From positions 372,001-436,000 of the forward strand of contig JALRMH010000023.1 in assembly GCA_026119935.1 (NCBI GenBank): a stretch of 64,000 nt of DNA, written 5' to 3'. Positions within the stretch are counted from its first letter, which is position 1; each line of letters begins with the position of its first letter. The DNA comes from Endothia cerciana. Its lineage: Eukaryota; Ascomycota; Sordariomycetes; Diaporthales; Cryphonectriaceae. Under the pieces are notes generated by a model. The model made no database searches, had not been told where the DNA came from, and worked only from the letters and a program-made list of their open reading frames with translations. A program made the position numbers and the translations under genes. Positions 32,821 to 43,530 of this stretch are shown here, in pieces.

Positions 32821-33545
32821 CTAGCGAAATTGTCGGTAGAACATGACAAAGGCCAGGAAAGACACGAGCAACAACGGATTGGCACCTGGCGCCGCGCTCA
32901 GGTTCGCCCCAGCACTGGCAACGGCCGTCGATGAGCTTGAGGTGGTACCAGTCGTGCTCGGAAGTACTGTAGACGCTGCAACTCTAAAGTCAGGGAAGGG
33001 AATCGGGACGAAGGGGCAGAGGCCGTCTTACTGGACGTAGCTACATTTCCAGTCTGGGACAGGGTTGTGGCAGCCGCGGAGCTTCCTGGGGTGGCAGTCC
33101 CAGTAGCGCTGGCAGTCCCGTTGCTGGGAACGACAGAGCTACTGCTGGAGTTGATGCTCGAGGAGGTGCCGGAGGCGATGCTTGAGCTGCTGGGGTCCAG
33201 GCTTGAGCTGCTGGGGTCAAGGCTTGAGCTGCTGGGGTCAGCGCTCGAGCTGCCGGAAACAGTGCTTGCGCTGCTGGGAGAAACGACGGACGCCGAGGTC
33301 GAGGTCGAGGTCGAGGTCGAGGTCGAGGTCGAGGTCGGGTCAGAAGAAGTTGTTGTTGCGTCCGATGTCGCGCCTGCACCACCGGCAGTGGAGGTGGTCG
33401 TGTAAGTGATGTATGAGTCGAGGTCGACGCCTAGTCCTCCTGTCTCAGCTGGGCTGTACTGCGAGTCGTAGATCTGATCGATAACGTAGAGCGTTTTGTC
33501 TGGTGACGCGACCGTCGATACCGTCGTAGCCTTGACGAACTCCAT
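32821..33545 (-). CDS. Ser/Thr-rich, probably GPI-anchored surface protein (5' end uncertain)
   Basis: Predicted exons: 33545-33032 and 32975-32821; 222 residues. After a short non-repetitive start (MEFVKATTVSTVASPDKTLY) the protein is almost all Ser, Thr, Ala and Gly, with a (TS)n tract and three or four near copies of DPSSSSL. The last 30 residues (ANLSAAPGANPLLLVSFLAF then a short basic end) have the small-residue site plus hydrophobic tail of a GPI signal. Such proteins are heavily O-mannosylated and sit in the cell wall. No signal peptide is seen at the proposed start, and an in-frame TAG lies five codons upstream, so one or more upstream exons are likely. Intron 33031-32976 is GTAAGA...CAG. 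Confidence 0.6.
33295..33336. repeat. Hexanucleotide microsatellite (GAGGTC)7 inside the Ser/Thr-rich gene
   Basis: Seven perfect tandem GAGGTC units on the plus strand, read on the minus strand as GACCTC and coding for the alternating Thr/Ser tract. Copy number is expected to vary between isolates without breaking the frame. Confidence 0.85.
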
Positions 33546-35405
33546 CTTCGTGGGAGTCTACTTGCACAACCTCAACGTGGTCTTGTAGGGTCGGGCCCAG
33601 GCGCGAGGTCGACTGGCGGATGTTAAGGGAGTTGCCCCTGCGAGGTGGAATATCGAGGAGAGGACACACTTTTGGTGCCCAGGCATGGTAATTATTGCGC
33701 GGTCGAGATGACATATCAAGCAGTATTTGTTCACAACGCGCCCTCCATATTCCTCTGGGGCCGGCCCGCGCCACCGTCAAAGGGGGATCCAGCTGTTAGT
33801 GCTGACCACCGAGACGTGGTTTCAAGTTTCGTCCAGTGGCCAACATCAGCTGCCTGTTTGGCTGTGTAGGCGGGCAAATTACCAGCAGGCTGGCAGGCTG
33901 CAGCTCGTGCATTTCAAGTGCCGGAGCCAATGGCTGCAGCAAGCAGGGGTCCCGACGGCCACACCTCATTCCAGACGAGCCTAGCAGCTTCAGGCGTTGA
34001 ATCGGGCCGGGAAATTCGTGCCGCAGTCCTGTAATTTCTCCCCGTACCTGGCAGAGGCCATTTAGGCGAGGCGATTGGGGCAAAAGGGCAGTTGGCGCAA
34101 TTTCGGGGGAACATTCGGGGGGGGGGGGGGACTCGATCAAGAAGTACTTATGGCGGTCATTTGGCCCCAACAACGGTTTTTATGAGGATTTATGTTACCA
34201 TACCAACGTTACTTAGCACCTGCATTCTGGGACCCTCAGGTGGAACCGTTGGATCGAGGTACAGTCTTACAATGCCCCTTAAGCGAATACTGAAATCATC
34301 ATATCACGATGTGCTGTAAACGGCACATATTAAAAGAACTCTTGCTATCTAAAGAGGCCCTCTGCAAGGCACTTACATAGGGATAGCGTGTAAGAGGGGG
34401 AGTTGGCGAGCCTCAAAGTCTCTCAGTTTCTTGACAATGGGAAGATTCCTCAACGTACCTGAAGGCAGTAAAACAGTCCGTGCAGACGGCATTCTTCACC
34501 CCGTAGCCTGTGGTTGACTATCTCATACTGGATGGACTATGTAGACAGGATCGTCTCAGATTACCACTGCACATGCCAAATTTCATTCTTGGTCTGCTGA
34601 CTGAGTGCAGCATAGACTGGAGAGCCCAACGAGGCCTGGACATTTTATTTCAATGGCTCTCGTTACTAACTATCATACTCAAGCGGGCTGTGAGTGCGGC
34701 GACTCTATTGATGATTGCCGGTGCGGGTTTCCCCCGGACCGTTTAAGCTTTGTTTCGGGGGTGTCGAAGCGTTGAATGGGGCTACAGATGCCCACCCTTA
34801 CCCAGAGCCTGAGACATCGGCAGCAACGGGCTCTGGGTTTACCACCTTCATGCATCGGGGAGACCTGTTCGCCACGGGGCATCCGAGCCCGAGTAAGTGC
34901 CAGGAACGGGGCAGATATTTCCGACATCATTGGGCACTCGGTGTGTGATCCCAAAGTGTATAATTCTGAAACGTCAAGCCAAGGCCTTACGAGGCCCAAA
35001 CCTTATCTGCATATAATAAGGTTCGCCCGGCACTCGCGCCGACAGATCAGATCGCTTCCCCCGCATGATTCAGCCCGCCTGACTTTCCGACCCCATGGGG
35101 TTGGTGTGTGTATGTGATAGTTCTATAACGGTCTCATGGGTGTAGAGCTTGCATGTTGCAGATATCAGACCCCGTGCTTCACCGATCAAGGTTTGCTAAA
35201 ACCCTTTTTGAGCGATCCCCTGCGTCAAGTACTCGGAAACCAGAGCTTAATTCTGGACCGGTCCGCCAAAGGGCGAGGCACCGTGGCATTCTTATAATGT
35301 CTGAATGCACCCAGGACCCAGAACACAAACATGATCAGAAGAATGTACGAGAGATACGGACAGTGGCAGTCTTATCTCCAGTAGAAGTCGATCCATATAC
35401 GGACG
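33546..35405. other. Spacer between divergent genes
   Basis: Common upstream region of the Ser/Thr-rich gene (minus) and the CFEM receptor gene (plus). It may hold missing 5' exons of the former on the minus strand. Contains a run of 14 G at 34117-34130. No other gene recognised. Confidence 0.45.
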
Positions 35406-37314
35406 ATGAAAAGGCAGACTCTGCTTGTCGTATCTGCGTACTACCCCGCTTGCATATTGGCGAAGACGACGAACTCCTCCCTTTTGACAGCGGTACCAGT
35501 CTGCGCCGTGAGTGACCCAGATTTGACAGCTTGGAGGAGCCAGTCCTTGCTAATAGTTCCCAAGGCGGCATGCCTAACCAAGTCTCTCGACGTAACGCAA
35601 TGTGCTCCGACCAACCAGACATGCCTCTGCCAAGCTGAACAATACAATACTGACGTGGAGGCATGTGTGCTGCAGGGCTGCACAGTGAGGGAGTCTCTCA
35701 GTGAGAAGATGCAGTTCCAGTTCCTCCCCCACCGGTGCCACGCAGGAGCACACTAATCGTTCCTTCTTGCAGTTACCAAGAACGCAACGCAAGCGGCTTG
35801 TGGTGTCAAGCCCCGGAACATCAGCGGCTCGCTGTACACCGCGTCCCTCACACTCGGTCTCCTAACGGCCGTGATCATACTCCTGAGGCTGGGCTTCCGA
35901 TACTTCATCAGCAGCGCCGGCTTGGCGGCCGATGACTGGGCCATCCTCGCGACGTTGATCGTCGGGTTGCCAGGGACGGTGGCCATCCTTACAGAAACCA
36001 TTCCTAACGGCGTTGGCCGTGATATATGGACTTTGCCACCTGACAAAATCACGAGGTTCCTGATGTGGTTCTACTTCACCGAGATGCAGTAAGTCTTGGA
36101 CAGTCTTGGGCCGCCTCTAGCTAGGGACTTGGTAGGGAGAACTCACCTCTTCTAGATACTTCCTCAACGTGGCATTTCTGAAGATGAGCGTCCTGCTGTT
36201 CTACTTACGCGTCTTCCCATCCACAACGATGCGATTTCTGCTCTGGGCCACTGTGGTATTTAACATATTGTACGGCGTTGCTTTCGTCCTTACGGGCCTG
36301 CTGCAGTGCTCACCCATAGACTACTTCTGGTTGATGTGGGACGGCGAGCACCAAGGCCACTGTCTCAACATCAACGCGGTTGGATGGGCGAACGCCATCA
36401 TCTCGATCATCATGGACTTCTGGATGCTGGCCCTCCCACTCTCCCAGCTGAGGACCCTCCGCCTGCACTGGAAGAAGAAGGTCGGTGTCGCGATGATGTT
36501 TGGCGTCGGGATCGTGTAGGCTGCCCACAGGACCCCTCATACCTCTCTTTATGGGTCTCGCGGCTGACCAAGTGCCCACCACAGTGTCACCATATTCAGC
36601 ATCATCCGCCTGCAAACGTTAGTGACCTTCGCGGACTCGACCAACGTCACCTTTGATAACTTTGGTGTCCAATACTGGTCGACCCTCGAGATGAACATTG
36701 GTATGATGTGCGCTTGCATGTACGTCTCCCGCCTCCCCTTCTCTTAAAAAAAAAAAAAAAAAAAAAAAGAGTGGAAGACAAGGCTTCGCAAAAGCTCTCC
36801 CCAACGTGACGAGATTCGGATTCTGAGCAGTCAGACATATCTCCTCAGGCCGTCTCCCTCCTCCATATGAGGAGTCAAGAGAGGTTTCACAGCGATTGAC
36901 AAAGACCTAACCAGGCCCGCCATGCGCCAGCTACTCGCTTGGCTCTTCCCGGCCGTATTCGCAAGAACAATCCAGCGCAATGGGCTGTACCGGTACGGAT
37001 CGGGGCCTAAAGACAAGGCCTCCAACACGCCGCGCTCAATAACCACGGGCAACCAGGTCCGGAATGACTCCAGGGGGGCCCTCGACAGGAACAGCACGGT
37101 GGACCTAGTGGCGGACGATACCCAGGCACTACCCCCGGTAAATGTCATCCCGACAAAGCCAGTTGCTTCAAATTCAGCCTCGGAAGACATGCGGGGGGTA
37201 GAGAGCCAACAGTCATTCTACCTAGAAGAAGATGATGTCTTGGAAGAGGAAGATGAGACTTCGGTGCCAATGAAAGAGTTTGTGTTTGTTGAGCCTGGTA
37301 CCACCAAGCAATAA
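35406..37314 (+). CDS. CFEM-domain seven-transmembrane receptor (PTH11-like)
   Basis: Predicted exons: 35406-35507, 35565-35700, 35773-36088, 36156-36515, 36585-36719 and 36915-37314; 482 residues. A hydrophobic leader is followed by a complete CFEM domain with eight Cys: VPVCAAACLTKSLDVTQC, TCLC, EACVLQGC and AACGV. Seven hydrophobic segments of the fungal rhodopsin-like domain follow (SLTLGLLTAVIILLRLGFRY, DDWAILATLIVGLPG, MSVLLFYLRVFP, WANAIISIIMDFWMLALP, MMFGVGIVVTIFSIIRL, WSTLEMNIGMMCACMPAMRQ), then an acidic, Ser-rich cytosolic tail. This architecture defines the CFEM class of Pth11-type receptors, which in rice blast sense host surface cues upstream of cAMP signalling. Ligand unknown. 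All five splices restore family sequence, and the first two are needed to complete the CFEM spacing. Intron 5 is 195 bp and contains 23 A in a row. Confidence 0.92.
36746..36768. repeat. Poly(A) tract of 23 inside intron 5 of the CFEM receptor
   Basis: Preceded by a pyrimidine-rich stretch (CCTTCTCTT). No target-site duplication or retroelement body is visible beside it. Confidence 0.9.
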
Positions 37315-37924
37315 GACTTATGGGTAGTCGTGTACTTGGCGTTTTTTAATGATCTAGTATAATCCTAAGACGAGACGATGCGCGCTAGTATGAGCACCGG
37401 GATCGTGGAAATACCGACAAGGCGCCCTAGAACCCGCCAACGTCATGGACATTCTAGGCTGTCTGAACCCTGATGAGGCTCAAAATGCCGTACGTCAGTC
37501 GCCTGCCCCTAAAGATAGTCAGCGTCGACGGCGTACCAACGCGGAGGGTAACTAGCATCGCAGATTGAACGACCATCGCTGATGTCGTAGCTTACTGCCA
37601 AGGGTCCTTAGACTCGTATCCCAACCCGTTGTCATGTCGGACAGACCACGGAGTGCGGATCGCTCCGCTCGGGGGGAAGAAGCATGGTCGGGCAACGGAG
37701 TTCTTTTTGCTGAGCCAAAGTCCATGACGCTCTAGGTATAGGCCGGATTTCTCGCTGTATGTAGTCGTTTATGTACGTCCGTACTTGTATCCCGCCTATC
37801 CACTTTCCCAGCCTGGCCTGGCTCATAGGCTCTCCGTACTGTCCTGTCTGTACAGTGTTGTCTCTCTCAGCTCACGAATTCCTCGCCGCTGAGGAGTTGC
37901 AGTAGTTATCGACATCCATCCACC
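37315..37924. other. Spacer between the CFEM receptor and MFS genes
   Basis: 3' flank of the receptor gene and promoter of the MFS gene, which ends in a CT-rich leader with a CACCATG start context. No gene seen. Confidence 0.5.
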
Positions 37925-39737
37925 ATGATCGACCTCATCCGCGAGACTTTCTTCGGGCAATGTTGCCGCCTCGTCACCGGCGGCCGAGTCTTCAAATATC
38001 CCGATGAGGTCGACTCATCAATATGGCATCGCTATATAAACGAGGACAAGTCCGTGAACATGGGCCTACACGGCAAAGCGGAACCGCCAGAGACAGAGTC
38101 AAAGAAGCCGCCAGTTGGAGATCCTCAAAACCAGGGCCACCTTACCCCCTCAGAGAATTCCTCCTCAAGCGACGTTGATGCCAGGAACAACTCGCAAGAT
38201 GCTCTGCGGGGGAACAGCCGACGACATGTCGACCCTGAGAAGGGAAAGGACGTGCATATCGTGGACTGGTATGGGCCAGACGATCCAGATGTCAGTTCGG
38301 CCACTCATCGGCGTTCCATGCCAGGTAATTAATGAGTGTGTGTCACGGCTGACAGTCCTCCTTTAGAATCCCCAAAACTGGTCTACCCCCAAGAAGTTCT
38401 TCGTGACCTTCGAGATCTGCTTCCTGACCTTCTCCGTATACATCGGCAGCGCCATATTCTCCGCCGGCATCACGGATGTTGAGACCGTCTTCGGCGTCTC
38501 GCAGGTCGCCGCGACCCTGGGCCTGACACTCTTCGTGGCGGGCTACGCCGTGGGGCCCATGATCTGGGCGCCCATGTCCGAGATCCCACAGATCGGCCGC
38601 AACCCGGTATACATCATCACGCTCGCGCTGTTCGTGGTGCTGCAGGTGCCAACGGCGCTGGCTGTGAACTTCGGCATGCTGTTGGCCTTCCGGTTCTTGA
38701 CGGGCTTCATCGGCAGCCCGTCCCTGGCGACTGGTGGAGCGAGCATCGGTGACATGTATACGCCCGCGAAGAGGACATACGGCCTTGCGGTCTGGGGCAT
38801 CGGGGCCGTGTGTGGTCCGACACTGGGTCCGCTGGTCGGCGGGTTCGCGGTGGAGGCCAAGGGGTGGAACTGGGCCATCTGGGAGCTCATGTGGCTCTCG
38901 GGGTTTTGCCTCCTGGTCCTTGTCTTCTTCCTCCCGGAGACATCATCCGCGAACATTCTCTACCGGCGGACACGGCGCCTGCGGAAGCTGACGGGTAACG
39001 ACAAGCTCATCTGCGAGCCCGAGCTGATCGGACAAGACATGACCGGCAAAGACATACTGACCATGACGCTGATCCGGCCGTTCAGCTTGCTCTTTACCGA
39101 GCCGATCGTGTTTGCGCTGGATATGTACATTGCCCTTGTATACGGCCTGCTATATATCTGGTTCGAGAGCTTTCCGATCGTCTTCGTGGAGGTCTATCAT
39201 TTCAGCCTGGGCACGCTGGGACTGGCGTACCTTGGTCTGCTGATCGGGATCTTCGTCGTGGCTCCTCCGTTATTTTGGTACCAGCATCGGTATATCGAGC
39301 CCAAGTTCAACGAAAACGGCGAGCTGATGCCTGAACGGCGGCTGCCACCAGCTTTCGTCGGGGCCTTCGCGCTCCCAATTTGTCTGTTCTGGTTCGGATG
39401 GACGAGTCAACCGCAAATCCACTGGGTTGTGCCCATCATTGGCACGGCATGGTTCAGCGTCGGCGCGTTCCTACTGTTCAATGCAGTGCTCAACTATCTG
39501 TCGGATGCGTACCCGGATTATGCCGCAAGTGTTCTCGCGGGCAACGACTTTTTCCGAAGCATGGTGGGCGCAGGCTTCCCGTTATTCGCGACCGCAATGT
39601 ATACCAGGTTGGGCGTCGGCTGGGCAAGCTCGTTGCTGGGCTTCCTCAGCATAGTGTTCATTCCGATTCCCTTTGTATTGTCCAAATATGGGCACTGGCT
39701 GAGGATGAAGAGCAAGCATGCCAGACATGACTTTTAG
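37925..39737 (+). CDS. MFS multidrug transporter, DHA1 family (Flr1-like)
   Basis: Predicted exons: 37925-38290 and 38367-39737; 578 residues. The start MIDLIRETFFGQCCRLVTGG is characteristic of the Flr1/Cyhr1 branch of fungal drug:H+ antiporters, followed by a polar tail and the membrane-entry motif DWYGPDDPDNPQNWST restored by splicing (donor GTCAGT). Twelve hydrophobic segments follow, with FVAGYAVGPMIWAPMSEIPQIGR (motif D/A region), FRFLTGFIGSPSLATGGASI, GIGAVCGPTLGPLVGGF (antiporter motif C), FLPETSSANILYRRTRRLRK before the central loop, and WFSVGAFLLFNAVLNYLSDAYPDYAASVLAGN near the end. It should sit in the plasma membrane and export drugs or the fungus's own metabolites. The conserved PETS..ILYRRAxRLRK pattern makes the family call strong; the substrate is unknown. 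Confidence 0.93.
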
Positions 39738-39968
39738 AAGCACTTGTGACGCTTGTTAGAGGCACCGCACATGACTGACGGAGTGACAGGATACTTAAAG
39801 AGGTGGAGGGAAGGCATGTTTATGATACGAGCATATGATGAAGATAGACCGTACCATTCTATAAAACTCCGAATTATAATGCAGTTGGGGTATCTCAACA
39901 GTAATCAAATCAAAAGACCAAGTTGAAAGATGGAAAGAATGCAAGGGCGGCGTCAACGAGCGGCCCCT

Positions 39969-41874
39969 TTACCTGCCTACATGCTCCCGCATGCCTTTCG
40001 TCCGGAGACTTATCTTTCCAAATTCCTCATGAAATGGGAAGCCAACTTCAGGCACATCCGGCGACTTGTCACCTTCAGGGCTCCTAGCAGTTTTCATTCC
40101 CAAGGCGTTCATCTTGCGCCTCAGGTCGTCGCCACCCAGCCCTCCGCCGACGGGCATGTCGCTATCAGTACTGCCACGGCGGCTAGATGTTAGGCTCCCC
40201 GTCTCATCCGCGAGACTCACACCTCGACTCCGCATGATGCCAGCTCGAAGGCCCCGAACACCGCCCTTCTTGCGCTCGGGAAGCTCATCGGTGCCAGCAC
40301 TGCAGACGTAGAGCAGGTACTTCAGGTTTGGCAAGGTGTGTCGGATATCCATGACCTTGAGGCCCTGTGCCGTACAGAGGGTCTCGATGTTCTTGTTCAG
40401 GATGAACCAGCCGTAGTCAAAACGGAATTGCGCCGCGGAACCTCCACGAGGCAGATAGAGCGGAAAGTCGCGAGTGGGATCCCTAAGGATAGATATGTCG
40501 TCGGTGATATAGCTGCGGCTGCCGCAATAGGTGACTGGGTACGGCAGGGGCACGGAGAGGTACATCTCGAGGTGTTGGGTGAGAAGAGCAACATGTCCCA
40601 ACGCCGCAGACAGCTCGTCCTCCTGGGCTCCGCTCAGCAAGCCTGCGCCATAGTCCTCGGCATTGGGCAGGTGAATGCCACGAATCTGGAATTGCAGGGG
40701 CTTGCCGTCCGGGACAGGCTCAATCTTGAAGATGTCATTCAGGTCCTCGCAAATGCGGCGGCGTTGCCCGCGGATATCGTCTTTGGCCTTCTTGCACTGC
40801 TCCTTATCATCAGATAACTTGGCAAAAGCATTGTTCATGTCCTGGTCCGTCCTGTCCATGACAGAGCGTCCATCCTTTATCATGTCGCGGCGGTCCGTTA
40901 TGGATGTGTTGAGGTGTTCGATCTGCTCGATTGCGGTCTTGACCGACCTCTGCTCCGCAGCCACATATCTGTTGGTTAGCTTCAGGCCGGCCTCGGCCTC
41001 TGTCAGCTGAAGTTGGCCGTCGGAGTGGCCATCGATAAGGTCGCTGATCTGCTTCTTTAGCATGTCTTGGGTAGCCAGCGCGTCTTGTATTGAGTGTTCG
41101 AGGGTGGATAGCCGCATCAGGGCATTGTAAGATGAGGTGAGCTCGGCGGTGCCCTGTCTGGGAGGGAAGGTCTTGGGAGGAAGCTCAATAGTGTAGACGC
41201 CATCGACGAGATGAAAAACTAGGCAGTTGGGAGGGAAGTGAGTCCCAACCATACTACCAAGGAAGTTTAGTCGGCGCAAGTCTACCAGCTCCTCGAGATG
41301 CAGAGACCACGTTCCGGACCTCAGGGCCCAGACCTTGACGGTGACTTGCGAGGATCGGAGGACGGTCGGATCGACGGCGCGAGATAGTTCAAAGAAGCGG
41401 AAGTCAAAGTTCTGAGGAGCAAGGCAAGTCAGCCCGCGTCATCCCGCCCTGACCGCGTCACGGGGCTGCTCTCCCTACCGTTGCGCGCTGCCCAGTCTCG
41501 CTGATGTAGACTGGCTCCTCCTCTCCTTGGACGTGCAGGGAGAAGAAGACATCGGCGACGCGCTTGTCGATCGACGCCTCGAGGTGCCTCTGCCTCGTGA
41601 AGGGGGTCGCGTTGCCCAGGTTGGTACTACGCCGTCGCGCGGCCCCCGGACGAAGGTTCTCGCTGGAGGCAGAGTGCTGGAGCTGGGCGGTCTCACGGAG
41701 GGACTCAGCCTTACCCGGCGAGTGCTTGACTGCCGAGTCATCTGCTGTGCGTCCCTGGAGCCGGTCGAAGGTGAGGTTCCGCAGGAAGACGCCCTGAAGA
41801 TGTCGGATCTTGCGATTCTGAGGGAGGAGCACTGGTCGCGAGGACTCAGCCATCTTGGGCAGGTTGGAGGGCAT
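39969..41874 (-). CDS. Vps38/UVRAG homologue (PI3-kinase complex II subunit)
   Basis: Predicted exons: 41874-41479 and 41411-39969; 612 residues. The first exon is a basic, Ser-rich region containing LHVQGEEEPVYISETGQ. The second has a C2-like segment (NFDFRFFELSRAVDPTVLRS), a long coiled coil at about residues 195-330, and the conserved C-terminal BARA-like domain: GIHLPNAEDY, ALGHVALLTQHLEMYLSVPL, YPVTYCGSRSYITDDI, FDYGWFILNKNIETL and DIRHTLPNLKYLLYV. These match the UVRAG/Vps38/Atg14 family, and the C2 plus coiled coil plus BARA-like order favours Vps38/UVRAG over Atg14. It would join Vps34, Vps15 and Vps30 to make PI3P on endosomes for vacuolar sorting. The tail (GVSLADETGSLTSSRRGST) is Ser-rich and likely phosphorylated. 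The ATG at 41853 is an alternative start. Confidence 0.88.
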
Positions 41875-43530
41875 TCGCTGCTCTGCGCAGCTTCAAGATG
41901 GTTGTGCGATCATCCAAGGGCCAGAAGCATCCTCAACCCATCAAAGATGTCTTGTGTCGAGGAAGTCCTGGAGACGGCTGGAGCGTGTCCTGACCCTCGA
42001 GGGCCAGCTTGAATCCCACGTCGTTAGAGTCACGAAGCTGCCAAGCTGTCACGTGTGCTCAGGGGCCCAGGTGGGAAGCAAGCTCCCCTGATCAGGCCTG
42101 AACTGCAAGGTGTAGAGGTACACCTTAGCGCCACAGGCCCTATAATAAGCACTCTAGACTTTGGGTGTTAGTGCCTGTCGACGCTGAATGTGAAGATGCT
42201 CAATCAATCTCCATATCAAGTATATACTTGACTGACTTCAACCCATGCCACAGTCCTCAACCTGATCGACACCAAATATCTATCCTGAATGGTTTTCATA
42301 CCAGTTTCACACTATATCTGTGGTCATTTCTCTGATATACCCACGTAGTCCTTCGTAGCCACCCATCAGCATAGCAAGCAGCCATATCGTGAGCCCGGGC
42401 AACGGATCTGAGGAACTGGATCATCCTCGCTGTATCCACGCTGCTGTTCTGATGGCATCAGACGAGGCACATCATCATGGACCGTATCATCTTCAGCCTC
42501 CATTTATGCGTTGACCTCGAGACCCTGACAGAACTTGAGGCTCTATCAGTGTCCCAGCAATCTTGACCACACAAAGACTGGCATTTGATCATCGCTGTTC
42601 AAGAGGTCCCTTTATCATCTCATCTCATGTCCTGTCTTAGCTGTTCTTCGATGGATAATGACATCTGGCTCTCTCCGATAGCAATTCGTGTACCACCTAA
42701 GTTGAATCATCAGAAAGTCTTGTACCATCTTCCCAATGGCGAGGGGCCACTTGGCCCTGCTGAGCAGACAGCTGCACTGTGACCCAAACTATGAGAAGCA
42801 GCGGCTGGGATTCATCAACATTTCATGCTTGCTGCAGACTTTGAGCAAAACCGGGGCAAGTCTCCCCACTTTCTGTAGTGGACAGACCTATGCAATGTCC
42901 AGACCAATATGCCCAATGGAAACGCCTCGGTTAGCTAGATTTTCGAACATGACGAGGCATCGCAAAAGTACAGGGCTGCAGGGACCAGTTGAGGTCGCAA
43001 GCAGTCCAGACGTTGATGGCTCATGTCTGCTTGGAGACTTCAGTACGAGATGCATATATAAATATATATATATATCTATGGAGTATCGTGAGCCAGGCTT
43101 GCTGCTGGCCGTCTTCTTTGTACTATGGTATGCAGGGAGGTCGGAAATCGCGGCGCAAGCATTTGATCCTGAATCCTCCGTGCCCGGTAGCTACATGTGG
43201 TCAGCACACGTACCAACATGGGTGATCTTATAATAGGATTTTATCCATGCCTCCGAGCATATCATCATCGGGTTGTACCGTCCGACCCGCTTGAGCTGAA
43301 GCAGCGTAAGCCGTCGGCCCCCGTTCCAGCCTGCATCACCCCATGTCTCTCTTTTAAACAATCCGCCTCGGACCCGTCTTCTTGTGTGACGGGCGCAAAG
43401 CGAGGTCTCCTTTTCTCCGTCATGACGGCTGTGTCGCGTGTTTCTTTCCTGCGCACGTCGTTATGCTTCACGCGAACGCGGGAACGAATCGCCCGTGTAG
43501 CCATCAAGATTCCTCTCCACTAACATCAAG
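41875..43530. other. Spacer between divergent genes
   Basis: Upstream region of the Vps38-like gene (minus) and the GT90 gene (plus). A TA-rich microsatellite lies at about 43057-43077. No gene recognised, though an upstream exon of the GT90 gene could be here. Confidence 0.45.

Noticed and set aside
40338..40817. 159-codon plus-strand frame
   Set aside because: Antisense to the Vps38-like gene, whose minus-strand frame carries the conserved motifs.
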